From NCBI GenBank assembly GCA_014904845.1, contig MU119457.1:1-35658 (forward strand): 35,658 bases of DNA, written 5' to 3'. Below are positions 21,119 through 32,465 of this stretch, one piece after another. The position numbers and the translations under genes were made by a program. The notes beneath the pieces were generated by a model. The model was not told the DNA's origin. It did no database searches and worked only from the letters and a program-made list of their open reading frames with translations. Positions within the stretch are counted from its first letter, which is position 1; each line of letters opens with the position of its first letter. Source of the stretch: Acephala macrosclerotiorum (Eukaryota; Ascomycota; Leotiomycetes; Helotiales; Mollisiaceae).

Positions 21119-21158
21119 GGGGACAACGGGGACAACGGGGACAACGGGGACAATGGGG
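21119..21158. repeat. Minisatellite GGGGACAAC x4
   Basis: Four tandem 9-bp units plus GGGG, the last unit with a C-to-T change. It lies in the divergent promoter, 150 bases upstream of the regulator start. Confidence 0.95.
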
Positions 21159-21498
21159 AGCAAGTGGGCAGCAATCACTTAAACCCTCGCGCACATGCGG
21201 GAGGTCCAAGCATCTACCCCTAAAGCTAAAGTAACCTTAACGCCCCAAACCCCCAACAAGCCACGTCCATCGGCCCGAACACGCTGAAGTGCTCCTAGCA
21301 CAGCGCGGGAACCTCATCTGCGTTGCGTTTGGTTGATTACCTTCGAGCGCAGCGAGGCCGAGGCTTTGGGGGCTTGCCCTCATGAAGAAATGATTAGGAT
21401 ATTCATGATCTTGGTGCAGTGATCAAAGACACTCTACCTTCAACTAACCTTAAACCAAGTCAATACCCCATGGGGAACGCCTCCCCTCACCACCAGCC

Positions 21499-21537
<39 letters not shown>

Positions 21538-21540
21538 TAT
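21499..21540. repeat. A17 run followed by (TA)n microsatellite
   Basis: Seventeen A (21499-21515) followed by 25 bases of alternating T and A, about 140 bases before the transporter ATG. Confidence 0.95.
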
Positions 21541-21954
21541 TTCATCATATATCCAGTCGCGTCCCATCCTTCTAGCCTTCCAGACTCCTGTGCGAATTCG
21601 AATACAAAGAATTGCTGCCTTCCCGCGCGTAAGGTATTCGCACCTCACCCGCAGATCCATCGCCCAGAAGCATCACCACCATGGCGGTCGTCCCACCTCA
21701 CTCTCACTCCGCCGAGAAAAGCAACATCGACGCGTCCGAGAACGAGAAGGACGTGCTCACCCGCGAGATTGAGCAGGTCGAAGGCACTGTCAGGCTCTTT
21801 GATAGCAATGGCCAGATCCGCAAGATCCCAATCCCGTACAACGATCCACGTGATCCCCTTTCATGGTCCACCTGGAAACGAGCCGTGGTTCTCGTCTCCC
21901 TCTGCGTATTTGGAAGCGCGGGCTTTGGAGCAGTGCAGTCACAGCCTCTGTTCT

Positions 21955-22089
21955 TGTCAATTTGAGTGATATATTCGATGGACTTGATAGTCTGATTGAT
22001 TGATTTTAGTTTAAAGATCTAGCTAGGTGCGAGGACATTATATTTATTGCAGTGCTTACTCAGCACTAAAACCACTCGAAAGTCTAACA
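21955..22089 (-). repeat. Copia LTR, plus-strand left copy (3' LTR of element)
   Basis: 135 bp, TGTCAATTTG..GTCTAACA. It differs from the right copy at five positions, all G-to-A or C-to-T, with no gaps. Next to it inside the element the minus strand reads AGCAGAGGGCG, a plausible polypurine tract. Confidence 0.95.
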
Positions 22090-25000
22090 CGCCCTCTGCT
22101 GAGAAGCACTGTAGAGATATATCTATTCCAATGTCCAAAGTGATATAAATAATCAATGTCTTCACGTGATTATCGCACTAACTATTATTGTAATCTATCG
22201 TCTTTTATCTCTTATCAATTGCAGCGTCGAATCGTAGTAAAAAGCCTCATTAAACTCTGTGGCGCTAGTCTCAACTACTTCGTAAAAGAGTTTATAGAGA
22301 GTTAGAAAGGATCTACTCTCTTTGTGAGAGTTCGATTCTAAATAAAGCATTTCCAGTTTTTATTTCACAATCAAAGAGTACTTCAAATCTATTCAAAAAA
22401 ACTTTCGTTTTATTCTAACTCGTTTTCTTACTATTGTTGTTTTAATCCTTAAAATCCGTGAATAGCGCTACAATTTTCTTTGTATCAAACCAATTCTCAT
22501 TTAAATCTATTGTAGTCTTATGAGTCGTAAATCGATCGTAGAGTAATTGTTTCGTAAGAATATTTGCGATTTAATCATTCTTTAGAACTGATTCTACTTT
22601 CAATTTGTTTTTAGTAATTATATCGTTTTTTATATAGAAATATCGAATTTCAATATATTTAAATTTATTCGAAAACTTCGTATTCGTACTAAAATCAATC
22701 GCAAAAAAATTGTCGTAATATAAAATAAAAAGTTTTTTAAAAAATTTTTTAATAATTTCCAATTATAATTTCTTTAATTAAATTATTTTTTTTGCGATTT
22801 TATTCGCTATTATAATCTCTGTTTTTATTGAGTTTTGTATTGTATTTTATTGTTTTTATATTGTTTATAAAATTGTTTTATTTTTTAGTATTACTATTTA
22901 TTTTAAAAACGATTTGCGATCGTTTTCAGTTTTTTACGTAGAATCGAAAAATATATTGTAATTTTTAATCGACGTTTTTTTGTAAGTAATTTTTATTGTT
23001 TTTATTCTATTGAAATATCGAAAAAATTATTTTGTAAAACGTAAATATTCGAAGTACGCGTTGAATATGAATTTGATAAATTGATTAACGTAATAATTAA
23101 TATTTAATCTCGTGCAATTAATTAAATAAATTGTAATACTAATAATTTATTTATAGAGATAAAAATCGTTTTCGTTTAATTAATATTTTTTTTCTTTTTC
23201 TCGTAAAATTGTATTTTGCGAGAATAATAAATTCGTTTGATTTAAATATTCGAAATCGAATCGTAGTAATAATTTGTTTGTATATATTTTTTAATAAATT
23301 GTAAAAATATAATTCTCGCGATTTTTCTCGATTTAAAATTCTACAAAAACGATAATAAAATTGAAATTTTTGCTTTTTTAACGTTTTTTGATTTTGATTT
23401 TAATAGTATTTATATTTGCTTTATTTTCAATGATTAATATATTATCGATAAACAAAAAAATGTAAATTTTTTTTTCTATAAAAAAATTAAAATCAATTTC
23501 AAATACAATAAATTTTAATTTTTTAAAGTATTATTTGATTTTATTGAATTATATTTGAAGAATTTATTTAAATTCGTAAAGTAATTTTTTAAATAAAAAA
23601 TAAGTATTTCTATTTTTAAATTTAAAATGAAATTTATAAAAAAATTTAAAAATTTTTATATAAATTTTTTTTTTAAGAAAAAAATTTAAAAACACTAAAT
23701 TTATATTAATATAATTTATTTTTAAATTATATTTTACAATAAATATTAAAAGTATTCGTAGAATTGTATATTTTATAATAAAAACAAACGTTTTAAAATA
23801 ATTAATATTATAAATTTATTCGAATTTTTTGATAATAATTCTAGTTTTATATCGAGTTAATTTACTACGAATATTAAATCTTTTTTTTAGTATTTATTTA
23901 CTTGAAATAATTTTTTTATTATTTAGTGATTTTTTTATAATAATTTTATAAGTATTTGTTTTTTGAAAAATTTCGAGTTTAATAACGATTGTTTTTATTT
24001 AATTAAAAGCGTTCTTTTTAAAATTTTATTAACGATTAAAAACTCGAATAAAACGTTGAATATATTTAAAAAAAAAAAAAATTTCGTTTAAATAAATAGC
24101 GTTTAAAGTTTTTATTAATTGTTTTATTATTTGAAAAAAAAAAAATTTTTATTGTTTATTTTATTATTTATTGTTTTTCTCGTTTTAATAAAAGAATTAT
24201 AAAAATTTTTAATTCTTTTGATCGTTTGATTATTAATTTTTAATATTTGAAATAAATATTACTTTTAAATTTGATTAAAATTTTAAATATTAAAGTTTTA
24301 TTTAATTATTAATTTTAAATTTATTTTAATTTTATTTTTACAAGTATTTATTTTAGTATTATTATTATTATTAGTACGTGTTTTAATATTATTAATTATT
24401 TTATTACTAGAAAAGTAATCAATTAATATATTAATAATAATATAATCGTAAATTGTATTATTAGTAATAAGTAGATTTATTATAATATGTTTAAATTCTT
24501 GAGAAATAAAAAGTTTTAAAAACTTGTATTTATAGAATTTAATATCAATTGAAAGAATTTTTTTCAATGTTTTATAGTTCAATAGTTTGTAAATCTTGTT
24601 TTTAATAATATTTATAAAAAAAAAAAAATTTTTGATTTTAAAAGTCTATTTATTTAATTGGTTTTTGAGCTTTTTAATATTGATTTGATATTTAAAAATA
24701 ATCAAAGTTTTTTGCAATATTAAAGAGTTTAATTTTCTTTTAGTATAGATTTCAAATAAAATATATATTTTTTGGTTTTTTGATTTAAATTTTGAAACTG
24801 ATTATAAAAATGCGTTTATTGGTATTCTATTTTTGATTTAAATTGTATACTTTACGATATAGTCTTAAAAAATCAATAGAAATTTAATTTCGTAGATTAT
24901 AAACTTAGTGATATTATTTATTGTTTATATTGCTCGTTTAATAATATTATTCAATAAGTATTTATATAGTAAATAAAGTTTATATTTAGAAGAATTAAAT

Positions 25001-27325
25001 AGTATTTTAAATTATTTTTAAAAATCTTTTTCGAATTCATTCGATTTATTATTATATTTAAAATAAATAATATTTTTTTTGTATTTCTCTTAATAATTTT
25101 ATAGATTTTACAAATGTGAAATTGAATTTTTTTTGTATTTTTATTTTTTTAGAAATTTGATTTAAAAGTATCGTATTACGTCGTTTGTAATTAAAAAAAA
25201 ATATTGATTTTCTTTATAAAACTTAAACAATTTACTAAAAATATTACTATACAATTTTTTTTTTTTTTTAATAATTCTATTGTTTGTTTTTTTTTTAAAA
25301 GTTTTTTTGATTTTACTCGTTGTATAAATTTTATATGTTTTATATTTAATATATAGTTTGAATTTCAATATTTTTATATTTGTAATATCGATCAATTTTC
25401 GAAGTATATTATAATTAATATAATTAAAACGTCGATATATGAATTTCTATAAAGTTTTCTTAGAATTTATTGTTTTAAAGAGTTTTATTAATGATCGAAT
25501 TTTCGTCAATATATTCAAAACAATATTCGTCGAATATGTAATAATATTATTAATATTTTGATATTGATTTAATATAAAAAAATTATTTTTAAAATTCTTG
25601 AAAATTGTAAATATTATTTTTTTATTTTTATTATTTGTAATATTAATTGCTCGTTTTTTTTTAAATATGATCAATATTTTATTTTTTATAAATTGTAAAA
25701 TAGAAATTAATTTTATTATTTTAAAATTTAGTATATATTAGATTTTTTTGAGTTTTAATTTTTTTTGAAAAATTATTTAAATTTGATTTTGATATCTAAT
25801 TACGTTTACAATAATATCGTTTGTTGTAATAATTTTATTTGGTATTTATTAGCGTTTTAAATATGTAAAATCAAATTACATACTATTGAAATATTTCGAA
25901 ATACTAGAATTTAAAGCAAATAATAAAATTTAAACTTATTCGATTAATACTCGAATTAATAAAAATAATAAAAATGAAAATTGTTCTTTATTAATATAGA
26001 TTTTTATTTATTGAAAATAGTAAACAAAATTCATATATAAACGATTAATATATTTTTCAATTTTATTTTTGAATAATAATTAAATAAATATTATTATTAT
26101 TAGTAAAAATACTATAAATACAATGAAATAAATAAAAGAAAAAAAATTCTATTGTATTTTATTTACAATTATTATATTTGTTCTAATAATAAATTCAATT
26201 ATTATAATTTTTATTTGTTTAAAGTTTTTTGATTTTGTTTTTTATTAGTTTTTTTATTTCTTTGTTTTATTTTATATTCAATTTTATAATACTTATAATA
26301 TATATATTAATTATATTGATTTAAATTAAATTTATTATAATTAACGAATTTTTTATTATTACTATTATTGTTTCGACGATTTTTAAATCTTATAAAACGA
26401 AATATTAATAATTCAAATTTTTTACGATTGTTTTTTTTTTTTTTTTTAATTTTTATTTTTTTTTTTATTTTTTTTTTTTTTTTTTATAATATTTATTATT
26501 ATTATTATTACGATTATTACGATCAATTTTTCGTTTTCTGTTTTTAATTTGTTTATTATTACGAGATTACTTACGATTATATTATTATTTTTTTTTACGA
26601 GTATAATTTGCAATTATTAAAATTTTTTTTTTATTATAAATTTGTAGTATAATAATCGCTTTATCGAGTATACGTTCGATTTTTGATAAACGAAAAATAT
26701 AATATTTCGTATTTTCGTAATTGCTATTCTTAAAAATAATTACTATAATTCGATCTAAAATTTTATTATCGATAATTAGTTTTTCGATCGTTACGAGTTA
26801 AAGTTTATAAAATTCGAAACGATTTGCGAATTTTTTGATTTTTTTAGAAGTTTTGAATTTTTTTTGTTTAAAATTTATTCGTTAAATAAATATTCAAATA
26901 AAATCAACGATTTTATCGTATTTTTTGAGTTTATTTTAGATTTTTTTGACATTTTCGAAAAAGATTAATAAAAAAATCTTGTTTTATAGTTTATCGTTTA
27001 CGCTATTTGAAATGATTTGAATAGTTTTAATAGTCTTCTTTTTCCAAGCCGTAATTCGATTAATTGACGCAAAAAAATTCGATTTCGATTTTTCACTATT
27101 AATTAGTTTTATAGTATAAATACTAGTAAGAGCGATTAGACAAAAGTTCTTGAATCGAGAATAGTTATTCCCTGTGAGAATTTTAATTTTATTTTATTTG
27201 TAGACGTAGTAAGATACTGTAGAAATAAATGCTGTAGTATCGATTGAAGCTACTGGAGTCGCTATAGCGAATAAAGTTGATATTTTAAAGTAAAAAAGAT
27301 ACGACGGTTTCAATGAGCATTTTCC

Positions 27326-27337
27326 GGGCTCATAACC
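27326..27337 (-). promoter_or_regulatory. Primer-binding site for initiator tRNA-Met half molecule
   Basis: Directly inside the right LTR the minus strand reads GGTTATGAGCCC; its complement GGGCTCATAACC is the anticodon stem-loop of initiator tRNA-Met. Priming from an internal tRNA-Met fragment is known from Drosophila copia and some other Pseudoviridae. Its place beside the right LTR confirms minus-strand orientation. Confidence 0.8.
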
Positions 27338-27472
27338 TGTCAATTTGAGTGATATATTCGATGGACTTGATGGTCTGGTTGATTGATTTTAGTTTAAAGA
27401 TCTAGCTAGGTGCGGGGACATTATATCCATTGCAGTGCTTACTCAGCACTAAAACCACTCGAAAGTCTAACA
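27338..27472 (-). repeat. Copia LTR, plus-strand right copy (5' LTR of element)
   Basis: 135 bp, 130 of 135 identical to the left copy. It is flanked outside by the GTTCT duplication and inside by the primer-binding site. Confidence 0.95.
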
Positions 27473-29080
27473 GTTCTTCTCGGAAATCATCTTAGAGTAC
27501 ATGCGCGAGACGCGAAGGGTAGCGATAACCCCCATTCCCCATTCCCCATTCGATCTCGTATCTTTCTAACCCTTCTGCAGAAATTTAATCCAAGTAAGAT
27601 CTCGCAGCTTGCGAGTTATCTGTCGCTATGTATGGGCATTGGGAACTTCCTCTTCGTGCCCCTCTCAATGATGCTTGGACGGCGAGCTATCTTTCTCCTC
27701 AACAATGCTCTCATGTTTGCTTCAATTGTCTGGGCTGCGAAATCGCTCGATTTCAGTAGCCATCTTGCAGCGAGATGTCTCCAAGGCTTGAGCTGTGGTA
27801 TCGGCGATTGCTTGGTAGGCCACCTTTTAACCCGTGACCTATGATAAGCCTTCTAACGGCCGTGCTAGCTTCCAATCATGATCCTTGATATGACTTTCCT
27901 CTCGCCGTGGTCTCTGGATGTATATGTCGTCTCCCGACAATTCCGAAATTATGCTAACATCTCCCTCAGCTTTCTATTGGGCATCCACGGCAGCAGGTTC
28001 TACTGCGCTTCTTATCGCAGTTCCCTTTGCTGTTGAGCACGCAAACTCAAGCTGGAGAACGAATTACTGGTTTTAGCCCAGCTTTTCAGCCTTCTCCTTC
28101 GTCGTCGCTATCTTTTGTCTACCAGAAACCCTCTACCTGCGAGCTCCAGCCCTCATAGACGGCCACTTCATCATCACAGATCAATACGGAAATGTCTCGG
28201 TTGTCGCAGCAGAAGCCGCTGCAGACCTGAACCGCCAACAAGACACTCTAGAACACGGCCCTCGCCCCTCAATAAGCTATCTGAGTCAACTCTCTCTAGT
28301 CAAGTATCAACAAAATGGATTTTATATGACTTACGTCGAGATGGCAGTGTCACTCATAAATCCATCTGTATTTTGGGTTCTCATCCTCAATTCCCTCCTC
28401 TTCGGAGGCCTCGTCTCCCAGTCCCTCACCTATTCAACTCAACTCGAGCACCCGCCATGGAATTTTTCTTCTGCTGCTGTGGGCACTGCTCAAGCCAGTT
28501 CATTCTTCGGGGCTCTGATTGCTCTTGGCCTCTCGGGGGCCACCGTTGATCGCATCTCCGGCATCTTGACACGACGGAATGGGGGACTGAGAGAACCGGA
28601 ACACATCCTGCCTAACTTCATTATACCCGGACTTCTTGCCTTCGGAGGCTTGGTTCTCACCGGCGTTGTAGCAAGCAATCCCGAGAAATATCCAGGTTCT
28701 GGCTGGATTGGCACCCATATCAGCTTCGGGATGTATTATTGTGGCTTTGTCGCGCTGTCTGCCATTACGGGTGTTTGGATCGGAGAGTCTACTCCTCATT
28801 GGAGTGGGGCTGCTTTGGTGCTTGTCTGCGGTGGCCGAAACGCGTTGAGTTTTCCCATCAGGTACATTCCTCCAGTCTCTCAACTTTGAAATTGTCACGT
28901 GCTAAATTAAACAGCAACAACTTCCTGCGCTGGATCGTATCTCAAGGCTTCCAAAATGCATATATCGAACTCGGGGCTGCTCTTATTGGAGTAATGTTCG
29001 TTGGTGGGATACCGTTGTTCTTATGGAATAAACAGATTCGGAGGGTTTGGACGAAAAAGTTGAAGTTTAATCTCGAGTGA

Positions 29081-29492
29081 TAGATTTTAAACATTATATA
29101 TGAATTGCTATGGGTCAAAAGAAGAGTGATAAGTTAGAATAGCTTCATGTTGGAGACGCTGGACTGGATACGTCCCCAGATGATATTTCTTAGCCAGGGA
29201 TTTTTAAAGTACTCTTTATAATGTTTATAATGTTGTCGTAAAACCAAACCGCCCCCAACCATCATTTAATGGACCCTTTCACTTTTGAAGAATGGGCGGT
29301 TTTTGGACCTTAAGACTCCGCCCTCAAATTGCTATATTGCCCATCAGACTCTCTCGGTCTTTATTATTTCAATCCGAATTTCCAAGTGTGTGTTAAACCC
29401 TGGCCGTATATTCCTGTTTATTTAAGGGTAGCCAAATATTACGTGAGAAACCATCTTCAAACGCCCCTCCTACCAACGCCCTCAATCTTTCA
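29081..29492. other. Intergenic with a short inverted repeat
   Basis: About 410 bases between the ends of the convergent MFS and hydrolase pseudogenes. At about 29244-29254 and 29293-29306 an inverted repeat (CCAAACCGCCC / GGGCGGTTTTTGG) flanks a 40-base spacer; it could form a hairpin at the 3' ends or be a tiny element. Confidence 0.45.
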
Positions 29493-30642
29493 TTACAACT
29501 CCCAAGCCCCCTTCAAAAAGTCCCCATGGGCATACCAAACAAACAAATCACTCCCCTCACTCCCCTTACACTCCGCAATCCTCGCAATCGTCTTCCTCGC
29601 CATCGCTCCACACTCATGCAAACTGCCACTCGGAAACAACGCTTTCGGCATCTTGCCAAACGGCGCATCAAGCCAGTACGTAAATAAATTACAATGTGCG
29701 CAATCACCACCCAAAAGCACCCACCTCCACTCGCCCTTCTTCGTCTTAACTCCTGCCAGGGCAGCGAGATTCCCTCCATGTGCCCTGGCGCATCAATCAG
29801 GTAGAATGACCCGTCGTAGAAGAAATTATACGTGTGCGGGAACGGACCTAATGGTTTCCACATCGGGGAGGATGCAGGCGGCAGTTTAGAGAGCGGGAAG
29901 GAGCGTAATTGCGAGTCCCAGATGCGGCCGTCGAATTTCGAGTCCGGGTTTCTTGGGAATCCGGGTGAGCAGTCTGAGCTGCTTCCAGCGCCGACTATCA
30001 TGTTCGAGTTGTGAAGGCGGAAGGGAGCGGATGCAGGTGGTCCCAGTGACCGTGGGATATTATCACGCGTTTGATGGATTCGGGGTCGATGTTGAGGGAT
30101 CGCGTGTCTTGCTCGATGCTCGTCTGCGAAGGGATGGGTTTGAAGTGCGTATGCACGCTCCGGATTAAGGGAGGATAAGCAGACAAGTCCTGTTGAAATG
30201 TCAGTACCACATGAATCAAGGAGGATAAGGCTGTACCACTTACATGGCTGATACCCATGTCAAACCAGAAATTTGTGTCGGTCTTTTGATGTCGAAGGAG
30301 AAATCTCTAGGAGGTTGCCGTGGAGGAGCCTTGTGCATCTTCAACCAGTGTCGCAGAAGGAGTCACCATCTTCCCTGTTTCAAAGGGCGTGATCTCTACG
30401 TACGCATTTGCGTCTGATTTCTGGCGAGGCAGCATTCTCTTCTGTGCTGCGCTCATCTTGCTTTGCGGTTTCAGGTTCCGAACAATGAAAATCCGAAAAA
30501 GGACGGTGACAGCTACACTCGCGGGAATAAATATACAGAATACATGGAGCAGATCATGAAAGGGGACTTTATCTCCCCCACTTCCCACATCGACGACGGA
30601 GAGTGAAGTCTGACAATAACATGATAATACTCTCGTACGCAT
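29493..30642 (-). pseudogene. Metallo-beta-lactamase-fold hydrolase, broken
   Basis: From the ATG at 30642 a hydrophobic segment (FCIFIPASVAVTVLFRIFIV) precedes AYVEITPFETGKMVTPSATL. A TAG at 30304-30306 interrupts the frame, which continues RFLLRHQKTDTNFWFDMGIS. A 54-base intron (30243-30190, GTAAGT..ACAG) leads to the metal motif SHGHWDH at 30057-30037. After a frameshift near 30000-30020 come MIVGAGSSSDCSPGFP and FFYDGSFYLIDAPGHMEG, and a one-base loss near 29780 shifts the frame to LAALAGVKTKKGEWRWVLL, then GGDCAHCNLF. This matches fungal MBL-fold lactonase-like hydrolases, some near metabolite clusters. Two frameshifts and one stop mean no full product. Confidence 0.82.
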
Positions 30643-31026
30643 GTAAGTTGATCGATCGTCTCGGGCCCCATTTGAGGTCTAGGTCGTTTTCGGTAACCAT
30701 TCCGCCATATTTTAAGTTATATAGATTGCAGCTGTCAACTTAGCAGTCGTTGTGCCGTATTCCGTTCCCGGTAAATTTCTAGAAAGTACCAACTGGTTGG
30801 GTAAAGTCGTGGCAGTTTTTCGTCGAGTTCACCCCACCTGCTTACGTTCGGTCCGATGATTCGGAGGGATGGCTTAAACTTCCATCGACAACTGCCGAAT
30901 GTAGGAGGCCGAAGTTTAAAACTACATGAAATCAGAGAGGCTGACTTTAAAATCGCCCTGCATTGTGTCAATCTTTGGAACAAAACGGATTCCGACTCGA
31001 GTCGAAGAAAGGGAGTCAATCCGATC
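30643..31026. other. Divergent intergenic region
   Basis: About 380 bases between the hydrolase and fumarylacetoacetase-like pseudogenes. No gene or motif recognised. Confidence 0.5.
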
Positions 31027-32465
31027 ATGCACGTGACCTTCCCTCTCCCAATCACCCCAGCGTCTCCATTTCAGTCGTGAACATTCCATTTGGAATTTTC
31101 AGTACATTTAAAATTGTGAGTAGCTCCCTACAGTCCTCCTGCCCTATTGGATTATGTTCTAACAAACTATCAGCCAGAGAAAAGAGTCGGCATTGCAATT
31201 GAAACCTACATTCTAGATCTCGCCTCGAACACCACGACTTCTTCTCGAGCTCCCTTAACGATGGATATTCCCAAACTGCCGGGCCCGGGACTCAGCTTCC
31301 AGAGAATCCTTCTTTCGCCAATCCTCTTTAAAGGCATTCGCGTCCCTCCCCTCACCAACCCGCACCGCAGTGCGAACCAAAATCATAACTCTCCTCCAAG
31401 ACAAATCCTCGCTACTGTTCACAGATCCAGATCTCAACAATGCAGCTTTCCATTCGCAAGAAGAAGCTGCGATGCACCTACCCATGCAAGTCGGGGATTT
31501 CTCCGATTTCACGCGCGCTCGCATTCATGTCGACAACGTGCGTTGACCTCCCCATTCGATCCTTCATCTAACAATCCCAAACCAGTGCTCTAGACTAGCC
31601 GGCGCATCCACACCATCTAACTTTCACGCCTTCCCCACAGCCTACAATGGGCGATCGTCTTCTCTCATCGTATCCGGAACACCCATCCTCCGCCCTCACG
31701 GCATGCTCTTCAACCCCTCTTCCCAAACTTACGAATTCAGCCCCAGCAAACGTATAGACTATGAGCTCGAACTAGGATTCTTCGTTGGTAAACCTGTGCC
31801 TTTTAGCGAGAGGATTGAGAGGGCGGATGAGGCGAAAGAACATATTTTCGGTTTCGTGTTGCTGAATGATTGGTCCGCGAGGGATATCCAGTTTGCAGAA
31901 ATGAGGCCGCTGGGGCCGTTTAATGGGAAGGGGTGCGCCACCACCATTTCACCGTGGGTTGTTACGCTTGATGCGCTAGAGGCGGAGGCGGAGATTGCCG
32001 ATGTGGAGAGGCGGCGGCGAGCATGGCCAAGAGGCCGCAGCATTTGAGGCACGAGGGTAAGAAGCAGACGCGGAGTATTGAGGTTGGGGTTAAGGTGAGG
32101 AGAAATGGGTGGGGAAAGCCGGTGAGGGTGGCGAGGAGTAATTTAAAGGCGCTGTATTGGAGTCCCGCGCAGATGCTGAGCCATCATGCGAGCTCAGGGT
32201 GTGGGTTGAGGACCGGGGATTTGCTTGGGACTGGGACGATTTCTTCGCCGGGAAAAGACAAAGGAGATGAAGTCTCGACGTTGGGTTGCCTGCACGAGCT
32301 GAATATGGCTGGCACAAGGCCCTTCACGCTAGAGAATGGTGAGGAGATCACTTGGATTGAAGATGGCGATGAGGTGATATGTCGGGAAGAATTGTGGGAC
32401 TAGGTGGGAGCGTGATTGGGTTTGGAGATTATCACGGGGTGCTTGAGAGCACAACTGCCAAATAG
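31027..32465 (+). pseudogene. Fumarylacetoacetase-family gene, many frameshifts
   Basis: An ATG at 31027 gives MHVTFPLPITPASPF. After a frameshift comes NIPFGIFSTFKI, a 58-base intron (31116-31173, GTGAGT..ATCAG), then KRVGIAIETYILDLAS. Further fragments appear in shifting frames: EEAAMHLPMQVGDFSDFTRA, NGRSSSLIVSGTPILRPHG, LELGFFVGKPVPF, HIFGFVLLNDWSARDIQ, LGPFNGKGCATTISPWVV, SNLKALYWSPAQMLSHHAS, LRTGDLLGTGTIS and IGFGDYHGVLEST. All match the order of fumarylacetoacetate hydrolase, the last step of tyrosine/phenylalanine breakdown. At least five frame changes (near 31070, 31215, 31300, 31330, 32020, 32400) destroy it. A GTGCGT..CCAG intron lies near 31540-31587. Probably a dispensable subtelomeric paralogue. 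Confidence 0.88.

Larger units (their letters stand above)
20970..21680. other. Divergent promoter region of regulator and MFS genes
   Basis: About 710 bases between the minus-strand regulator and the plus-strand transporter. It holds a 9-bp minisatellite (21119-21158), an A17 run and a TA microsatellite. The shared promoter suggests the regulator may once have controlled the transporter, but only the arrangement supports that. Confidence 0.6.
21955..27472 (-). mobile_element. Ty1/copia LTR retrotransposon, heavily RIP-mutated
   Basis: 5,518 bp bounded by 135-bp LTRs starting TG and ending CA, with a perfect 5-bp target duplication GTTCT (21950-21954 and 27473-27477). The interior is extremely AT-rich. 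On the minus strand, faint domains appear in copia order. First comes a GAG-pre-integrase-like IYRRFNYINYNILRKLID at 25440-25387. Next is an integrase-like YFFLITNDVIRYF just upstream of 25165. Last is a reverse-transcriptase catalytic relic FLFIDNILIIENK at about 23458-23420, in which the second Asp has become Asn. Integrase before reverse transcriptase is the Ty1/copia order. The element lies opposite to the host gene and all its frames are destroyed. Confidence 0.92.
21681..29080 (+). pseudogene. MFS transporter gene split by a copia retrotransposon
   Basis: The ATG at 21681 gives a hydrophilic N-terminus, the fungal MFS motif NDPRDPLSWSTWKR and membrane segment 1 (AVVLVSLCVFGSAGFGAV). Coding stops inside QPLF at 21954, where the retrotransposon begins. 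After 27477 the frame resumes exactly as FSEIILEYMRETRR. Introns 27519-27580 and 27815-27868 (both with CTAAC branch sites) and 28862-28914 follow. Recognisable parts include KISQLASYLSLCMGIGNFLF, RAIFLLNNALMF, RCLQGLSCGIGDCL, RGLWM, AFYWASTAAGSTALL and the second six-helix half to TGA 29078-29080. Other damage: a frameshift near 27907 and TAG at 28074-28076. It resembles 12-helix drug/proton-type fungal MFS proteins; substrate unknown. Confidence 0.88.

Noticed and set aside
21119..21158. CRISPR-like tandem repeat
   Set aside because: The 9-bp units are directly adjacent without spacers; it is a minisatellite.
22571..25674. Several AT-rich minus-strand ORFs of 63-94 codons
   Set aside because: They are fragments of the RIP-destroyed copia polyprotein, not separate genes.
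27326..27337. Part of an initiator tRNA-Met sequence
   Set aside because: Only the anticodon arm is present, beside an LTR; there is no cloverleaf, so it is a primer-binding site and not a tRNA gene.
28115..28549. 144-codon plus-strand ORF
   Set aside because: Wrong frame; the transporter's second half is read in the overlapping frame that continues to 28861.
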